From Olleya namhaensis (GTDB lineage Bacteria; Bacteroidota; Bacteroidia; Flavobacteriales; Flavobacteriaceae), in contig NZ_FORM01000005.1 in the NCBI RefSeq assembly GCF_900114005.1, positions 1 to 64,000 of the forward strand: a stretch of DNA of 64,000 bases, read 5' to 3'. Made by a program: the position numbers and the translations under genes. The notes below the pieces were generated by a model. It saw only the letters and a list, made by a program, of their open reading frames with translations. It had not been told where the DNA came from and ran no database searches. Below are positions 42,975 to 52,589 of this stretch, in pieces (positions within the stretch are counted from its first letter, which is position 1; every line of letters begins with the position of its first letter).

Positions 42975-42982
42975 TATCTTTG
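42975..42982 (+). promoter_or_regulatory. TAnnTTTG element for rmuC operon
   Basis: TATCTTTG, 21 bp before the ATG at 43004. A TTG at 42947 lies at an unusually wide spacing (25 nt). Confidence 0.65.
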
Positions 42983-43003
42983 ACCAAACTACTTTTCCAT
43001 TAA

Positions 43004-44389
43004 ATGAACGACAACATTATCCTTATTCTTGCTATTTTAATTGCTGCTGCTATTGGTGGTTATTTGGGTATGCTATTCACTAAACTAAAAAGTAAAAGCG
43101 AAAAAAGCACCTTGGAAGAGCGTAACACCAACTTACAACAGCAATTGTCGGACTTAAAACAATTTTATTCCGCTGAAAGCGAAAGACAAAACGCAACATT
43201 TAACAGCCAATTACAAGATTTAAAACAAACTATTTCTAAAATTGAAATAGAACGCGAAGGCATCCGTCGTGAAAAGGATATTTTAAATGAAGATTTAGCT
43301 AGAAAAAATGCAGATTTTGAAAACTTACAGCAATTAAATCTAAAACGTGAGGAAGAAGTCGAATTACGTCAAGAACAACTACGCAAGGATTTTGAGTTAT
43401 TAGCAACTAAAATTTTAGATGAAAAGAGTGAGAAATTCACACTTCAGAATAAAGAAAATATCAAAAACATTTTAAATCCACTACAGGAAAAAATACTAAC
43501 CTTCGAGAAAAAAGTAGATGATACTCAAAAGGAAAGTATTAGTATGCATAGTGCTTTAAAAGAACAATTACTAGGTTTAAAAGATTTAAACCAACAAATG
43601 ACTAAAGAAGCTACCAACTTGACTAGAGCCTTAAAAGGGGATAGTAAAATGCAAGGAAATTGGGGCGAATTAGTTTTAGAACGTGTCCTTGAAAAATCAG
43701 GTTTAGAAAAAGACAGAGAGTATTTTGTACAACAAAATTTTACTAGAGCAGATGGCTCTAGAGTGTTGCCAGATATTGTATTACACTTACCTGACAATAA
43801 AAAAATGATTATTGATAGTAAGGTGTCTTTAACAGATTACGAACGTTACGTTAATGCAGAAGATGACCAACGTGAGTTATATTTAAAAGCGCACATCAAT
43901 TCTATTAAAAGACACGTTGACCAATTGTCTGAGAAAAAATATGAGGATTTATATGACATAGAAAGTCCTGATTTTGTATTACTATTTATCCCCATAGAAC
44001 CTGCTTTTGCAGTAGCGATAAATGCAGATAATTCGATTTACAATAAAGCTTTCGAAAAAAACATAGTTATAGTCACACCTTCTACCCTATTAGCAACCTT
44101 AAGAACGGTTGATAGCATGTGGAATAACGAAAAGCAACAACAAAATGCTATCGAAATTGCAAGACAAGCTGGTGCGCTTTACGATAAGTTTGAAGGTTTA
44201 GTCAAGGACTTAACTGGCGTTGGTAAAAAGATAGACGATGCTAAAAAAGACTATTCTTCTGCCATGAATAAACTAGTAGAAGGAAAAGGAAACTTAATTA
44301 CTAGTGTCGAAAAAATAAAAAAACTGGGTGCAAAAGCTAAAAAAGCATTGCCGGAATCAATAATAAAAAGAGCAGAATCTGACGATTAA
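43004..44389 (+). CDS. rmuC: DNA recombination protein RmuC
   Basis: A 461-residue protein: an N-terminal TM (residues 5-25), a long coiled coil (about 30-190), and the RmuC nuclease-like domain (about 205-430). The latter holds KGDSKMQGNWGELVLERVLE, LPDNKKMIIDSKVSLTDYERY (split at about 262-283), FIPIEPAF and ATLRTVDSMW. It limits recombination of inverted repeats in E. coli; the nuclease-like fold suggests DNA cleavage. It leads a three-gene operon. The gene lies just after the tandem repeats, which may be a coincidence. Confidence 0.93.
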   Translation: MNDNIILILAILIAAAIGGYLGMLFTKLKSKSEKSTLEERNTNLQQQLSDLKQFYSAESERQNATFNSQLQDLKQTISKIEIEREGIRREKDILNEDLARKNADFENLQQLNLKREEEVELRQEQLRKDFELLATKILDEKSEKFTLQNKENIKNILNPLQEKILTFEKKVDDTQKESISMHSALKEQLLGLKDLNQQMTKEATNLTRALKGDSKMQGNWGELVLERVLEKSGLEKDREYFVQQNFTRADGSRVLPDIVLHLPDNKKMIIDSKVSLTDYERYVNAEDDQRELYLKAHINSIKRHVDQLSEKKYEDLYDIESPDFVLLFIPIEPAFAVAINADNSIYNKAFEKNIVIVTPSTLLATLRTVDSMWNNEKQQQNAIEIARQAGALYDKFEGLVKDLTGVGKKIDDAKKDYSSAMNKLVEGKGNLITSVEKIKKLGAKAKKALPESIIKRAESDD

Positions 44390-44401
44390 AAAAACAAAAA
44401 T

Positions 44402-44767
44402 ATGATCAAATTTTTAATAAAAACACTAGTTATTATTGTGCTTATAATAGCTGGATATTTTGCCTTTATCTATTTTGCTACTTATAGCGAAGGTGTACGA
44501 GCAGGAGAATTAGTTAAGTTTAGTAGCAAAGGTGTGATGTTTAAAACCTGGGAAGGCGAAGTTAGCCAAGGCGTTTCTGAAGCGCAACTTTTTGAATTCT
44601 CTGTAGAGGACAAAGAAAAACAGGTGATTAAAGATTTAAACCGTTTGCAAGGTAAATTTGTAAAACTGACGTATTTTGAACGTTACAAAACCTTCTTTTG
44701 GTTAGGTGATACAAAATATTTTATTACTAAAGTAGAAGAAGATAAAGAACGTCGATCTAATTACTAA
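44402..44767 (+). CDS. Conserved membrane-anchored small protein
   Basis: A 121-residue protein with one N-terminal TM helix (residues 4-27) and a periplasmic beta-rich domain (FSSKGVMFKTWEGEVSQGV, then LTYFERYKTFFWLG). Related proteins in this lineage are sometimes labelled 6-phosphogluconate dehydrogenase, but no such domain is present. It sits 12 bp after rmuC and 2 bp before the thioesterase. Confidence 0.75.
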   Translation: MIKFLIKTLVIIVLIIAGYFAFIYFATYSEGVRAGELVKFSSKGVMFKTWEGEVSQGVSEAQLFEFSVEDKEKQVIKDLNRLQGKFVKLTYFERYKTFFWLGDTKYFITKVEEDKERRSNY

Positions 44768-44769
44768 TT

Positions 44770-45324
44770 ATGAAAGATTATAAAAAAGCAGATGCTTCGC
44801 GTATTAGCATATCAGAATTAATGTTGCCTTCCCACAGTAATTTTAGTGGAAAAATACATGGTGGTTACATCCTAAATTTAATGGATCAAATAGCATTTGC
44901 ATGTGCGTCTAAACACTCTAAAAGTTATTGTGTTACCGCTAGTGTAGACACTGTAGATTTTTTAAGTCCTATTGAAGTTGGAGAATTAGTAACCATGAAA
45001 GCCTCAGTAAACTTTGTAGGTAATACGTCTATGGTTGTTGGTATTAGGGTCATTGCAGAAAACATACAAACAGGCGTTGTTAAACACTGTAACTCCTCTT
45101 ACTTTACCATGGTATCTAAGGATAAAGATGGCAAATCACAGCAAGTTCCGGGTCTTATTTTAAATGATAAAGTGGAAGTGAAACGTTTTTTAAAAGCTAT
45201 CAAGCGTATGGAAACTAAAAAACAACGTCAATATGAGTTTGATCATCAAGACTTCTCTCATGTAGACTACTTGCCTATTTTAAAAGAACACAAGGTTAGA
45301 ATAGACTTACCCGAAAATTTTTAA
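44770..45324 (+). CDS. Acyl-CoA thioesterase (hotdog fold)
   Basis: A 184-residue protein with a hotdog domain. The conserved SGKIHGGYILNLMDQIAFACA segment (about 24-44) is followed by TASVDTVDFLSPIEVGELV (about 58-76) and a C-terminal extension to 184. It is of the YciA/acyl-CoA thioesterase type and would hydrolyse acyl-CoA in the cytoplasm. It is the last gene of the rmuC unit, 2 bp after the membrane protein, ended by 45327-45358. Confidence 0.88.
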   Translation: MKDYKKADASRISISELMLPSHSNFSGKIHGGYILNLMDQIAFACASKHSKSYCVTASVDTVDFLSPIEVGELVTMKASVNFVGNTSMVVGIRVIAENIQTGVVKHCNSSYFTMVSKDKDGKSQQVPGLILNDKVEVKRFLKAIKRMETKKQRQYEFDHQDFSHVDYLPILKEHKVRIDLPENF

Positions 45325-45326
45325 AT

Positions 45327-45358
45327 AAAAAAGCCTTCATTTTAATGAAGGCTTTTTT
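45327..45358. terminator. Bidirectional intrinsic terminator
   Basis: A6-GCCTTCATT-TT-AATGAAGGC-T6, between the thioesterase and the convergent carB. Confidence 0.9.
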
Positions 45359-45377
45359 ATTGGGTTTACATTCTGTA

Positions 45378-48230
45378 TTATTTACTTAAATACATTTTAC
45401 GTCTTGCGTATAAATTGTAAAATTCGTCATCTTTTAAATCGTCGATAAACAAGATACTTTCTCCAGTACTTTTCATTTCTGGACCAAGTTTCTTATTTAC
45501 ATTATGGAACTTATTAAAAGAGAATACCGGCTGCTTGATAGCATAGCCTTCTAATTTAGGGTTAAAATCAAAGTCAGTCACTTTTTTCTCCCCTAACATT
45601 ACTTTAGTTGCATAATTTACATAAGGCTCTCCATAAGCTTTAGAGATAAATGGTACCGTACGCGATGCTCTTGGATTAGCTTCAATGATATAAACAATAT
45701 CCTCTTTTATTGCAAACTGGATGTTTATTAAACCAACAGTGTTTAATGCTAAAGCAATCTTTTTAGTATGGTCTTTAATTTGTTGCATTACAAACTCACC
45801 TAAGTTAAACGGTGGTAATGTTGCATTACTATCTCCAGAGTGGATTCCACAAGGTTCAATATGTTCCATTATACCAATAATGTATACATTTTCTCCATCG
45901 CAAATAGCATCTGCTTCGGCTTCTATTGCACCATCTAAATAATGATCTAAAAGTAATTGGTTACCTGGCATACGTCTTAATAAATCAACAACATGCTCTT
46001 CAAGCTCTTGTTTATTTATTACAATTTTCATTCCTTGTCCTCCAAGTACGTAAGAAGGTCTTACTAAAATTGGAAAGTCTAAAACATCTGCAATCGCAGC
46101 TGCTTCATCTGCTGTAGTAGCAATATCAAATTCTGGATAAGGAATATTGTTTTCTTTTAACATATTAGAAAACAACCCTCTATCTTCTGCTAAATCTAAC
46201 GCTTCAAAGCTTGTTCCTAATATTTTAATACCGTATTTAGATAGTTTTTCTGCAAGTTTTAAAGCGGTTTGACCACCTAATTGCACAATAACACCTTCAG
46301 GTTTTTCATGTCTAATAATGTCGTAGATATGTTCCCAGAATACAGGTTCAAAATATAATTTATCCGCAGTATCAAAATCTGTAGATACTGTTTCAGGGTT
46401 ACAGTTAATCATGATGGTTTCATAACCACATTCAGCAGCAGCTAAAACACCATGAACACAACAGTAATCAAACTCGATACCTTGACCAATTCTATTTGGT
46501 CCAGATCCTAGAACAATCACTTTTTTCTTATCAGAGACAATACTTTCACTATCTGCGTAACGTTTTCCGTCTGCAGTTTCTACGTCGTTTTCAAATGTAG
46601 AATAGTAATATGGAGTCTTTGCTTCAAATTCTGCAGCACAAGTATCAACTAGTTTATACACACGATTAATACCTAACGCGTCTCTTTTATTATACACTTG
46701 ACTTTCTAAACAGCTCAACATATGCGCTATTTGTCTGTCTCCGTATCCTTTTTGTTTAGCTTCAAGAAGTAATTCTCTATCTATAGTATCGATAGTAAAT
46801 GTTGAAATTTCTTTTTGCAATTGGTGTAATTCTTCATATTGACGTAAAAACCACATGTCAATTTTTGTGATTTCATGAATACGACTTAATGGAATTCCCA
46901 TTTGAATGGCATCATAAATTACAAAGACTCTATCCCAACTTGCGTGTGTTAGTTTATCTATAATTTGATCGTAATTAGTATACCCTTTTCCGTCAGCACC
47001 TAAACCATTACGTTTAATCTCTAAAGATTGTGTTGCTTTATGCAATGCTTCTTGAAACGAACGTCCAATACCCATCACTTCTCCTACAGATTTCATTTGA
47101 AGCCCTAAAGTACGATCACTTCCTTCAAACTTATCAAAGTTCCAGCGTGGTATTTTTACAATAACGTAATCTAAAGTCGGCTCAAATAAGGCAGAAGTAG
47201 ATTTTGTAATTTGATTTTGTAACTCGTCTAAATGATAACCTATTGCTAATTTAGCCGCAATTTTTGCAATTGGATACCCTGTTGCTTTACTAGCTAAAGC
47301 AGAAGATCTAGACACACGAGGGTTAATCTCGATAGCAATAATATCTTCTTTTTCGTCTGGACTTACAGCAAACTGCACATTACAACCACCTGCAAAATCA
47401 CCAATATTACGCATCATATGGATAGCCATATCACGCATTTTTTGGTATGTTTTATCACTTAATGTCATTGCTGGTGCCACAGTAATCGAATCTCCTGTGT
47501 GGATACCAATAGGATCCATGTTTTCAATAGAACAGATAATTACTACATTATCATTTGAGTCTCTAAGTAACTCTAATTCATATTCTTTCCAGCCTATTAA
47601 GGCTTTATCAATCATGACTTCGTGAATTGGAGAAATCTCCAGACCACGCGTCAATAACTCGTCAAAATCTTCTTCTTTATGGACAAAAGAGGCGCCTGCA
47701 CCTCCTAAAGTAAAAGAAGCTCTAATAATTAATGGAAAACCGAATTCCTGAGCAATCTCTTTACCTTTTAAATATGATGTTGCAGTTGCTTGAGGTGCCA
47801 TTGGAATTCCAATATCAAGCATTAATTCTCTAAACTGCTCTCTATCTTCTGTAATATTAATAGCATCAATATTTACTCCAATAATCTCTACATCAAAGTC
47901 TTTCCAAATACCTTTCTCGTCTGCTTCAATACATAAGTTTAAAGCTGTCTGCCCACCCATTGTAGGTAACACTGCATCGATATGTGGATGCTCTTTTAAT
48001 ATTTTAAGAATAGACTTTGTAGTAAGAGGCAACAAGTAAACATGATCAGCCATACTAGGGTCTGTCATAATTGTTGCAGGGTTAGAATTGATTAAAATAG
48101 TTTCAATTCCGTCCTCTCTTAACGATCTTAAAGCTTGTGTACCAGAGTAATCAAATTCACACGCTTGCCCAATAACGATAGGACCTGAACCTATAATAAG
48201 AATAGATTTTAACTTAGGATTTTTTGGCAT
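45378..48230 (-). CDS. carB: Carbamoyl-phosphate synthase large subunit, without allosteric domain
   Basis: A 950-residue protein from the ATG at 48230; a longer reading from 48278 adds 16 residues and is less likely. Two ATP-grasp halves are present: the first with IIGSGPIVIGQACEFDYSG (residues about 10-28), the second with VLGSGPNRIGQGIEFDYC (about 571-588). It ends soon after GPEMKSTGES, so the about 120-residue MGS-like allosteric domain of E. coli CarB is missing. It makes carbamoyl phosphate for arginine and pyrimidines. carA is not in the window. It is preceded by the rpmH terminator. Confidence 0.96.
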   Translation of the reverse strand: MPKNPKLKSILIIGSGPIVIGQACEFDYSGTQALRSLREDGIETILINSNPATIMTDPSMADHVYLLPLTTKSILKILKEHPHIDAVLPTMGGQTALNLCIEADEKGIWKDFDVEIIGVNIDAINITEDREQFRELMLDIGIPMAPQATATSYLKGKEIAQEFGFPLIIRASFTLGGAGASFVHKEEDFDELLTRGLEISPIHEVMIDKALIGWKEYELELLRDSNDNVVIICSIENMDPIGIHTGDSITVAPAMTLSDKTYQKMRDMAIHMMRNIGDFAGGCNVQFAVSPDEKEDIIAIEINPRVSRSSALASKATGYPIAKIAAKLAIGYHLDELQNQITKSTSALFEPTLDYVIVKIPRWNFDKFEGSDRTLGLQMKSVGEVMGIGRSFQEALHKATQSLEIKRNGLGADGKGYTNYDQIIDKLTHASWDRVFVIYDAIQMGIPLSRIHEITKIDMWFLRQYEELHQLQKEISTFTIDTIDRELLLEAKQKGYGDRQIAHMLSCLESQVYNKRDALGINRVYKLVDTCAAEFEAKTPYYYSTFENDVETADGKRYADSESIVSDKKKVIVLGSGPNRIGQGIEFDYCCVHGVLAAAECGYETIMINCNPETVSTDFDTADKLYFEPVFWEHIYDIIRHEKPEGVIVQLGGQTALKLAEKLSKYGIKILGTSFEALDLAEDRGLFSNMLKENNIPYPEFDIATTADEAAAIADVLDFPILVRPSYVLGGQGMKIVINKQELEEHVVDLLRRMPGNQLLLDHYLDGAIEAEADAICDGENVYIIGIMEHIEPCGIHSGDSNATLPPFNLGEFVMQQIKDHTKKIALALNTVGLINIQFAIKEDIVYIIEANPRASRTVPFISKAYGEPYVNYATKVMLGEKKVTDFDFNPKLEGYAIKQPVFSFNKFHNVNKKLGPEMKSTGESILFIDDLKDDEFYNLYARRKMYLSK

Positions 48231-48276
48231 TTTTTCTTTATTTTTTTCGATTATAAAAATAGTAATTCTAGGATAC

Positions 48277-48308
48277 AAAAAAAGGCGTTACACCTAAGTA
48301 ACGCCTTT
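48277..48308 (-). terminator. Terminator of rpmH
   Basis: AAAGGCGTTAC (48281-48291) pairs with GTAACGCCTTT (48298-48308), followed on the minus strand by a T run (plus A run 48277-48283). It separates rpmH from carB. Confidence 0.85.
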
Positions 48309-48331
48309 AAATTATTAACAATTGTTAATCA

Positions 48332-48493
48332 TTATTTTTTATGTCTAGTTTCTGTAGAAACAGAAATTTTCTTTCTTCCTTTAGCACGACGACGAGCTAA
48401 TACCTTTCTACCATTAGCAGAAGCCATTCTTTCTCTAAAACCATGTTTATTTCTTCTTTTTCTCTTTGATGGCTGAAACGTTCTTTTTGGCAT
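48332..48493 (-). CDS. rpmH: 50S ribosomal protein L34
   Basis: The minus strand encodes 53 residues with the L34 pattern [20 protein letters not shown], then [19 protein letters not shown] and an RHKK end. It is a basic component of the large subunit. It is a single gene with an excellent promoter and its own terminator; dnaA or rnpA are not adjacent. Confidence 0.97.
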   Translation of the reverse strand: MPKRTFQPSKRKRRNKHGFRERMASANGRKVLARRRAKGRKKISVSTETRHKK

Positions 48494-48561
48494 TGTCTTA
48501 TTTTTTTAAATCTGAATAGTATATGTTTTATTTAGTTTAGGGTTTCACCTAAAACTGAGCG

Positions 48562-48592
48562 CAAATATACAACGAGTTTTTTATTTCACAAA
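48562..48592 (-). promoter_or_regulatory. Consensus Bacteroidetes promoter for rpmH
   Basis: On the minus strand TTTG (48589-48592), 19-nt spacer, TATATTTG (48562-48569). This exact match gives a 5' leader of about 60-65 nt. Confidence 0.88.
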
Positions 48593-48704
48593 CCTAATTT
48601 AAAAAATATTTTTAAAGATTTTTTTAGTTTCTTTGTACTCCATTAAAAAACACGCTTAAAAACGTTACAATACAAGTAACTCAAGGCTTATAAACTTATA
48701 CATA

Positions 48705-49283
48705 ATGTACAACAAAGTAATCAAATTAATTATAGCAATCGCAATTTTTGGTTTTGCAATCTATCAATTTATTGAAGGAAACATAGGTAACGGGATAATG
48801 TACATCTTATTATCTTTAATATTTGTCTTCTTATATTTTAAAAATGAATTTATTTTACTTGCCTTTTTAAAACTTAGAAAGCAAGATTTTCCAGGAGCTA
48901 AAAGGTGGTTAGATAAAATTAAAAATCCAGATACTGCCTTAGTAAAGAAACAACAAGGGTATTATAACTTTTTAAATGGTGTTATGGTCTCTCAAGATAA
49001 TATGTCGGAAGCGGAGCGTTATTTTAAGAAAGCGGAACAATTAGGATTATCTATGGACCATGACATGGCTATGGTAAAATTAAATTTAGCTGGTGTTGCT
49101 TTATCTAAAAGAAGAAAACAAGAAGCGACAACCTTATTAGCCGAAGCACAAAAACTAGACAAACAAGGCATGTTAACTGATCAAATTAAAATGATGAAAG
49201 ATAACATGAAACGTGCTCAAGCGCCAAAACAACATTTTGGTCAAGGCGGTTCTGTGCGTTCTCAAAAAAGACGTAGTAGATAA
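48705..49283 (+). CDS. Membrane-anchored TPR-like protein
   Basis: A 192-residue protein with two N-terminal TM helices (residues 5-22 and 30-55), then two or three TPR-type helical repeats (NFLNGVMVSQDNMSEAERYFKKAEQL at about 87-112, then VKLNLAGVALSKRRKQEATTLLAEAQKL). It ends in a very basic tail (SQKRRSR). A protein-protein interaction role at the inner membrane is likely; the partner is unknown. It is monocistronic, ended by 49303-49347. Confidence 0.75.
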   Translation: MYNKVIKLIIAIAIFGFAIYQFIEGNIGNGIMYILLSLIFVFLYFKNEFILLAFLKLRKQDFPGAKRWLDKIKNPDTALVKKQQGYYNFLNGVMVSQDNMSEAERYFKKAEQLGLSMDHDMAMVKLNLAGVALSKRRKQEATTLLAEAQKLDKQGMLTDQIKMMKDNMKRAQAPKQHFGQGGSVRSQKRRSR

Positions 49284-49302
49284 TTAATATTATTTATCTA
49301 AT

Positions 49303-49347
49303 AAAAAAAAGTCCAACTAATCTAGATTTAGATTAGTTGGACTTTTT
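49303..49347. terminator. Bidirectional intrinsic terminator
   Basis: A8-GTCCAACTAATCTA-GATT-TAGATTAGTTGGAC-T5; perfect 14-bp stem. Confidence 0.92.
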
Positions 49348-49366
49348 CTTTTACAGCATAGTTTAC

Positions 49367-50824
49367 TTATAGTAATGGCGCCCAAAGCCTGCAATAGGCT
49401 TCTTGTATTCTTTCAAAATTAGAGCGCTCTTCCCACGCTTGATAATCGACCACAATAGCATCTTCTAAATCTTGCATAAAAATAGCTTTGGCTTCTTTTG
49501 CTTTATCCTTACTATAAATCAAAGCATTGATTTCAAAGTTAATATTAAAGCTTCTGTAGTCCATATTACAGGTTCCTATAGTGGTAAAAACATCATCTAC
49601 AACCATTGTTTTGGCATGTATAAATCCTTTTTCATATCTGTATACTTTGATATTAGCTTTTAATAACTGCTCTAAATAAGAGTTTGTTGCATGCTTAGCT
49701 GTCCAAGAATCCGATTGATCGGGAATTAATAAACGCACGTCTACTCCACTTTTGGATGCTACTTGCATGGCTGTTATGATTTGATCATTTGGTATAAAAT
49801 ATGGCGTTGTGATATACACATAGTGTTCTGCAGTAACAATAGCAAAGAAGATAGCCTCCATTATATTTGCCCAATCCGTATCAGGACCACTAGCTGCTAT
49901 TTGCACAGGTTGCACATCCTTAACTTTATTTTGAGGAAAAAAAGAACGGTTTAACTCCAATGTGGTCTCTGATACAAAATTCCAATTGGTCAAAAATTGA
50001 GTTTGTAATGTAAAAACCGCCTCGCCTATTATTTTTAAGTGTGTATCTCTCCAATAACTTTTGCTTTCTGGATAGTTAACATAAGTATCGGATACGTTAA
50101 TACCACCAACATAGCCAATTTCGCCATCAATAATTACAATTTTCCTGTGGTTTCTGTAATTCATCTTACCAGTAAATCTTGGAAATAACACTGGCATAAA
50201 CGCGTAAAACTCGATGTTAGCTTCTATTAGCTTTCTTTTCATTTTAGATGAAATCTTACTTCCTACATCATCAAAACTAAGCCTAACCTTAACCCCTTCC
50301 TTTGCTTTTTTACATAACAGCTCTAAAAATTGGGTACCAATCCTATCGTCTTTTAAAATGTAATATTCTATATGAATGTGTTGTTGCGCACTTTCGATAT
50401 CTTTAAATAAAGATTGAAACTTGTTTTCTCCATTAATGATAATTTCGACATTATTATATTTAGTTAATGGCGATTTATCATTTCTCTGAAGCAAATGTAT
50501 TAAACGGATTTGATCTTCTTCGATATTAGCTTCATAACTAGATAGCGTCTCAGGATCAATCTTTAAATCCTTATTTATGGACTTAATAAGCTTGTTATTT
50601 AAAACATCTTTACGATTAAAAATTTTATTTTTTCTGTACTCTTGACCAAAAAAATAATATACAATCAGCCCAAAAAAAGGAAACACTAACAATACAATAA
50701 TGTACGTTAGTGTTTTTGTTGGGTTTATTGACTTAAACAATATAGTAGTTACAGCTATAATCACTAATATATAGTTGATTACAATTGCAATTGTCCACCA
50801 ATATTGACTAAAAAAGTCTAACAT
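49367..50824 (-). CDS. cls: Cardiolipin synthase (phospholipase D family)
   Basis: A 485-residue protein. Two N-terminal TM helices (residues 8-28 and 38-60) are followed by two PLD domains with HKD motifs: HRKIVIIDG at about 226 and HAKTMVVDD at about 404, each followed by a GG/GT-type stretch. It joins two phosphatidylglycerols, or a related pair, to cardiolipin in the inner membrane. It directly follows the lytic transglycosylase gene with no gap. Confidence 0.94.
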   Translation of the reverse strand: MLDFFSQYWWTIAIVINYILVIIAVTTILFKSINPTKTLTYIIVLLVFPFFGLIVYYFFGQEYRKNKIFNRKDVLNNKLIKSINKDLKIDPETLSSYEANIEEDQIRLIHLLQRNDKSPLTKYNNVEIIINGENKFQSLFKDIESAQQHIHIEYYILKDDRIGTQFLELLCKKAKEGVKVRLSFDDVGSKISSKMKRKLIEANIEFYAFMPVLFPRFTGKMNYRNHRKIVIIDGEIGYVGGINVSDTYVNYPESKSYWRDTHLKIIGEAVFTLQTQFLTNWNFVSETTLELNRSFFPQNKVKDVQPVQIAASGPDTDWANIMEAIFFAIVTAEHYVYITTPYFIPNDQIITAMQVASKSGVDVRLLIPDQSDSWTAKHATNSYLEQLLKANIKVYRYEKGFIHAKTMVVDDVFTTIGTCNMDYRSFNINFEINALIYSKDKAKEAKAIFMQDLEDAIVVDYQAWEERSNFERIQEAYCRLWAPLL

Positions 50825-51754
50825 CTACGGTGTTGTTTGATAATAACCTTCTCTTGGAATATCAATAAAATATTCTTTTCTAGAGCTATTATTTAAATGT
50901 GGCTCTCTTAACCAAGGGTTATGTAATTTTAATATTTTGTAGTTAATTCCAAATTGCTTAGCAAAACCTGCAAAATCAGTTACCGCCGTGTCTACAGCTA
51001 CCTGATACGTTGGAACAGTTGTATATAAATCTTTATCTCTAAAGTTAAAGCCATACTTATCTGGGTTAGATAAAATTTCTTTTAAAGCTATAATTCTAAA
51101 CACGTAACGTCCCGTTTCTTCACCTAATAACAAATCATAATAACTAGTAACGTCTTGTGCTTTTAAACGCTTAGAAATACCATAATTACCTGCATTATAT
51201 GCGGCTGCTGCCGAAGTCCAAGATCCTAAACTCTTTTTAGCCTTTAATAAATAATCACAAGCTACTTCTGTTGCTTTTTCAAGATTGTAACGCTCATCCA
51301 CATTATCATTAACTTCTAGACCGTGCTCGCGTCCAGTAGCTTTCATTATTTGCCAGAATCCACTAGCTCCTGCTGGAGACCGTGCATCTGTTAATCCACT
51401 TTCAATAACAGCTAAGTATTTAAAATCATCAGGAATACCATGTTTAGCTAAAATTGGTTCTATAATTGGAAAATATTTTTTGGCACGTTTAAACATTAAT
51501 AATCCATTAGATTGCCAATAGGTATTAACCAAAAGCTCCTTATCCATACGCTCATAAATATCCGGGTTTGATAATGGTACAGCCTCTCCTGCAAAATCTA
51601 AATAACTAGGCATTTGTATAGCATAAACATTGTAATCGTTTATGATTTGTTTCTCAAAATTTTCATCAGTTGGCGCATTTTGGTAGGCATTAATAAACAA
51701 CATCCCTAATGCTGCTAACCCAACTATAGCTAAACTTTTTTGTACTATCTTCAT
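50825..51754 (-). CDS. Lytic transglycosylase (SLT/MltD-like)
   Basis: A 309-residue protein with an N-terminal signal or anchor segment (residues 10-23). The SLT domain (about 90-230) has the catalytic Glu in LAVIESGLTDARSPAGASGFWQ (Glu at about 113) and the AAAYNAGNYGI motif (about 184-194). It cleaves peptidoglycan in the periplasm. No LysM repeats are seen. It immediately precedes cls in the same transcript. Confidence 0.9.
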   Translation of the reverse strand: MKIVQKSLAIVGLAALGMLFINAYQNAPTDENFEKQIINDYNVYAIQMPSYLDFAGEAVPLSNPDIYERMDKELLVNTYWQSNGLLMFKRAKKYFPIIEPILAKHGIPDDFKYLAVIESGLTDARSPAGASGFWQIMKATGREHGLEVNDNVDERYNLEKATEVACDYLLKAKKSLGSWTSAAAAYNAGNYGISKRLKAQDVTSYYDLLLGEETGRYVFRIIALKEILSNPDKYGFNFRDKDLYTTVPTYQVAVDTAVTDFAGFAKQFGINYKILKLHNPWLREPHLNNSSRKEYFIDIPREGYYQTTP

Positions 51755-51806
51755 CTTCTTATCTTTTTCTTTAAATTTAAAAAATTTTATTCAAATCGCT
51801 CTGTTT

Positions 51807-52466
51807 TTAAGCGATTAGTTTTGGTAGGTTTTCATTAAACCACTTATACTTATTTATTATCATAATATGCGTGCCACCCTTTATAGTAATGCAATCTCCT
51901 AGATTTGCAAACGGAAACACCATATCGTTATCTCCATGGATATGCAAAACGGATTCCATTGGTTGATCTTGCTCCCAACACACTACTTGCTCTATCGCCC
52001 AATCTAAATACACTTTATCACTAACAGACAGGTACTTTTTATATAACTCTATACGTTTAGTAATAGTATTACCAAAAGCATATTTTGCTAACAAATCTAT
52101 ACTACTTACCAATTGTGTTGGCAGTATTTTATAGGCTTTAGTTGCTTTTAACAACTTCATACGTTTAGGCAACTCATGTTTTGTCTTTACACTAGAGACT
52201 ATTATTAGTTTTTTAACTGCAATATGCTTACTCATTTCCTGAACTAAAATACCACCAAAAGAAACCCCTAGCAATACAGGATTGTCATGATTTATATCTT
52301 CGCACATCCGTTTTGCGTAGCTTGAAATCGATTCGTTTTTATTTGGCAACTTCCATTCTAGCCAATAAATTTTGTATTGATCTTCCGGTAATTTTATGTG
52401 CTCAAAAATGGTTGGATTGGCTGCCATTCCGGGCATTAGATAGACCGGTATTACTTGCTGATTCAT
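51807..52466 (-). CDS. Alpha/beta hydrolase
   Basis: A 219-residue protein with an alpha/beta-hydrolase core. The oxyanion region YLMPGMAANPTIF (about 9-21) and the nucleophile elbow GVSFGGILVQ (about 67-76, Ser69) are clear; the end HIHGDNDMVFPF...GTHIM gives the Asp and His. The natural substrate is unknown. It lies upstream of the lytic transglycosylase with a 52-bp gap and could be co-transcribed. Confidence 0.85.
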   Translation of the reverse strand: MNQQVIPVYLMPGMAANPTIFEHIKLPEDQYKIYWLEWKLPNKNESISSYAKRMCEDINHDNPVLLGVSFGGILVQEMSKHIAVKKLIIVSSVKTKHELPKRMKLLKATKAYKILPTQLVSSIDLLAKYAFGNTITKRIELYKKYLSVSDKVYLDWAIEQVVCWEQDQPMESVLHIHGDNDMVFPFANLGDCITIKGGTHIMIINKYKWFNENLPKLIA

Positions 52467-52510
52467 AAGGTTTTAACACTAACAAAGCCTGTTGCTATTA
52501 GATTTATTCG

Positions 52511-52518
52511 TACATTTG
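52511..52518 (+). promoter_or_regulatory. TAnnTTTG element 1 upstream of small GNAT-like gene
   Basis: TACATTTG with a TTG at 52492-52494 (spacing 16). The likely start site is near 52524, giving a leader of about 66 nt. Confidence 0.55.
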
Positions 52519-52547
52519 CACCGTAAAGCTATAAAATAGTTTGGTAC

Positions 52548-52555
52548 TATTTTTG
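52548..52555 (+). promoter_or_regulatory. TAnnTTTG element 2 upstream of small GNAT-like gene
   Basis: TATTTTTG, 34 bp before the ATG at 52590. Either element, or both, may be used. Confidence 0.45.
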
Positions 52556-52589
52556 AAACTCTCCGAATAATTAATAAAACTTTATAGAT

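Noticed and set aside
44402-44767. Annotation as 6-phosphogluconate dehydrogenase
   Set aside because: At 121 residues with a TM helix and no Rossmann motif, the protein cannot be that enzyme.
48231-48278. Upstream start for carB giving 16 more residues
   Set aside because: The extra segment (MYPRITIFIIEKNKEK) does not fit the family N-terminus, and the ATG at 48230 starts MPKNPKLKSILIIG as expected.
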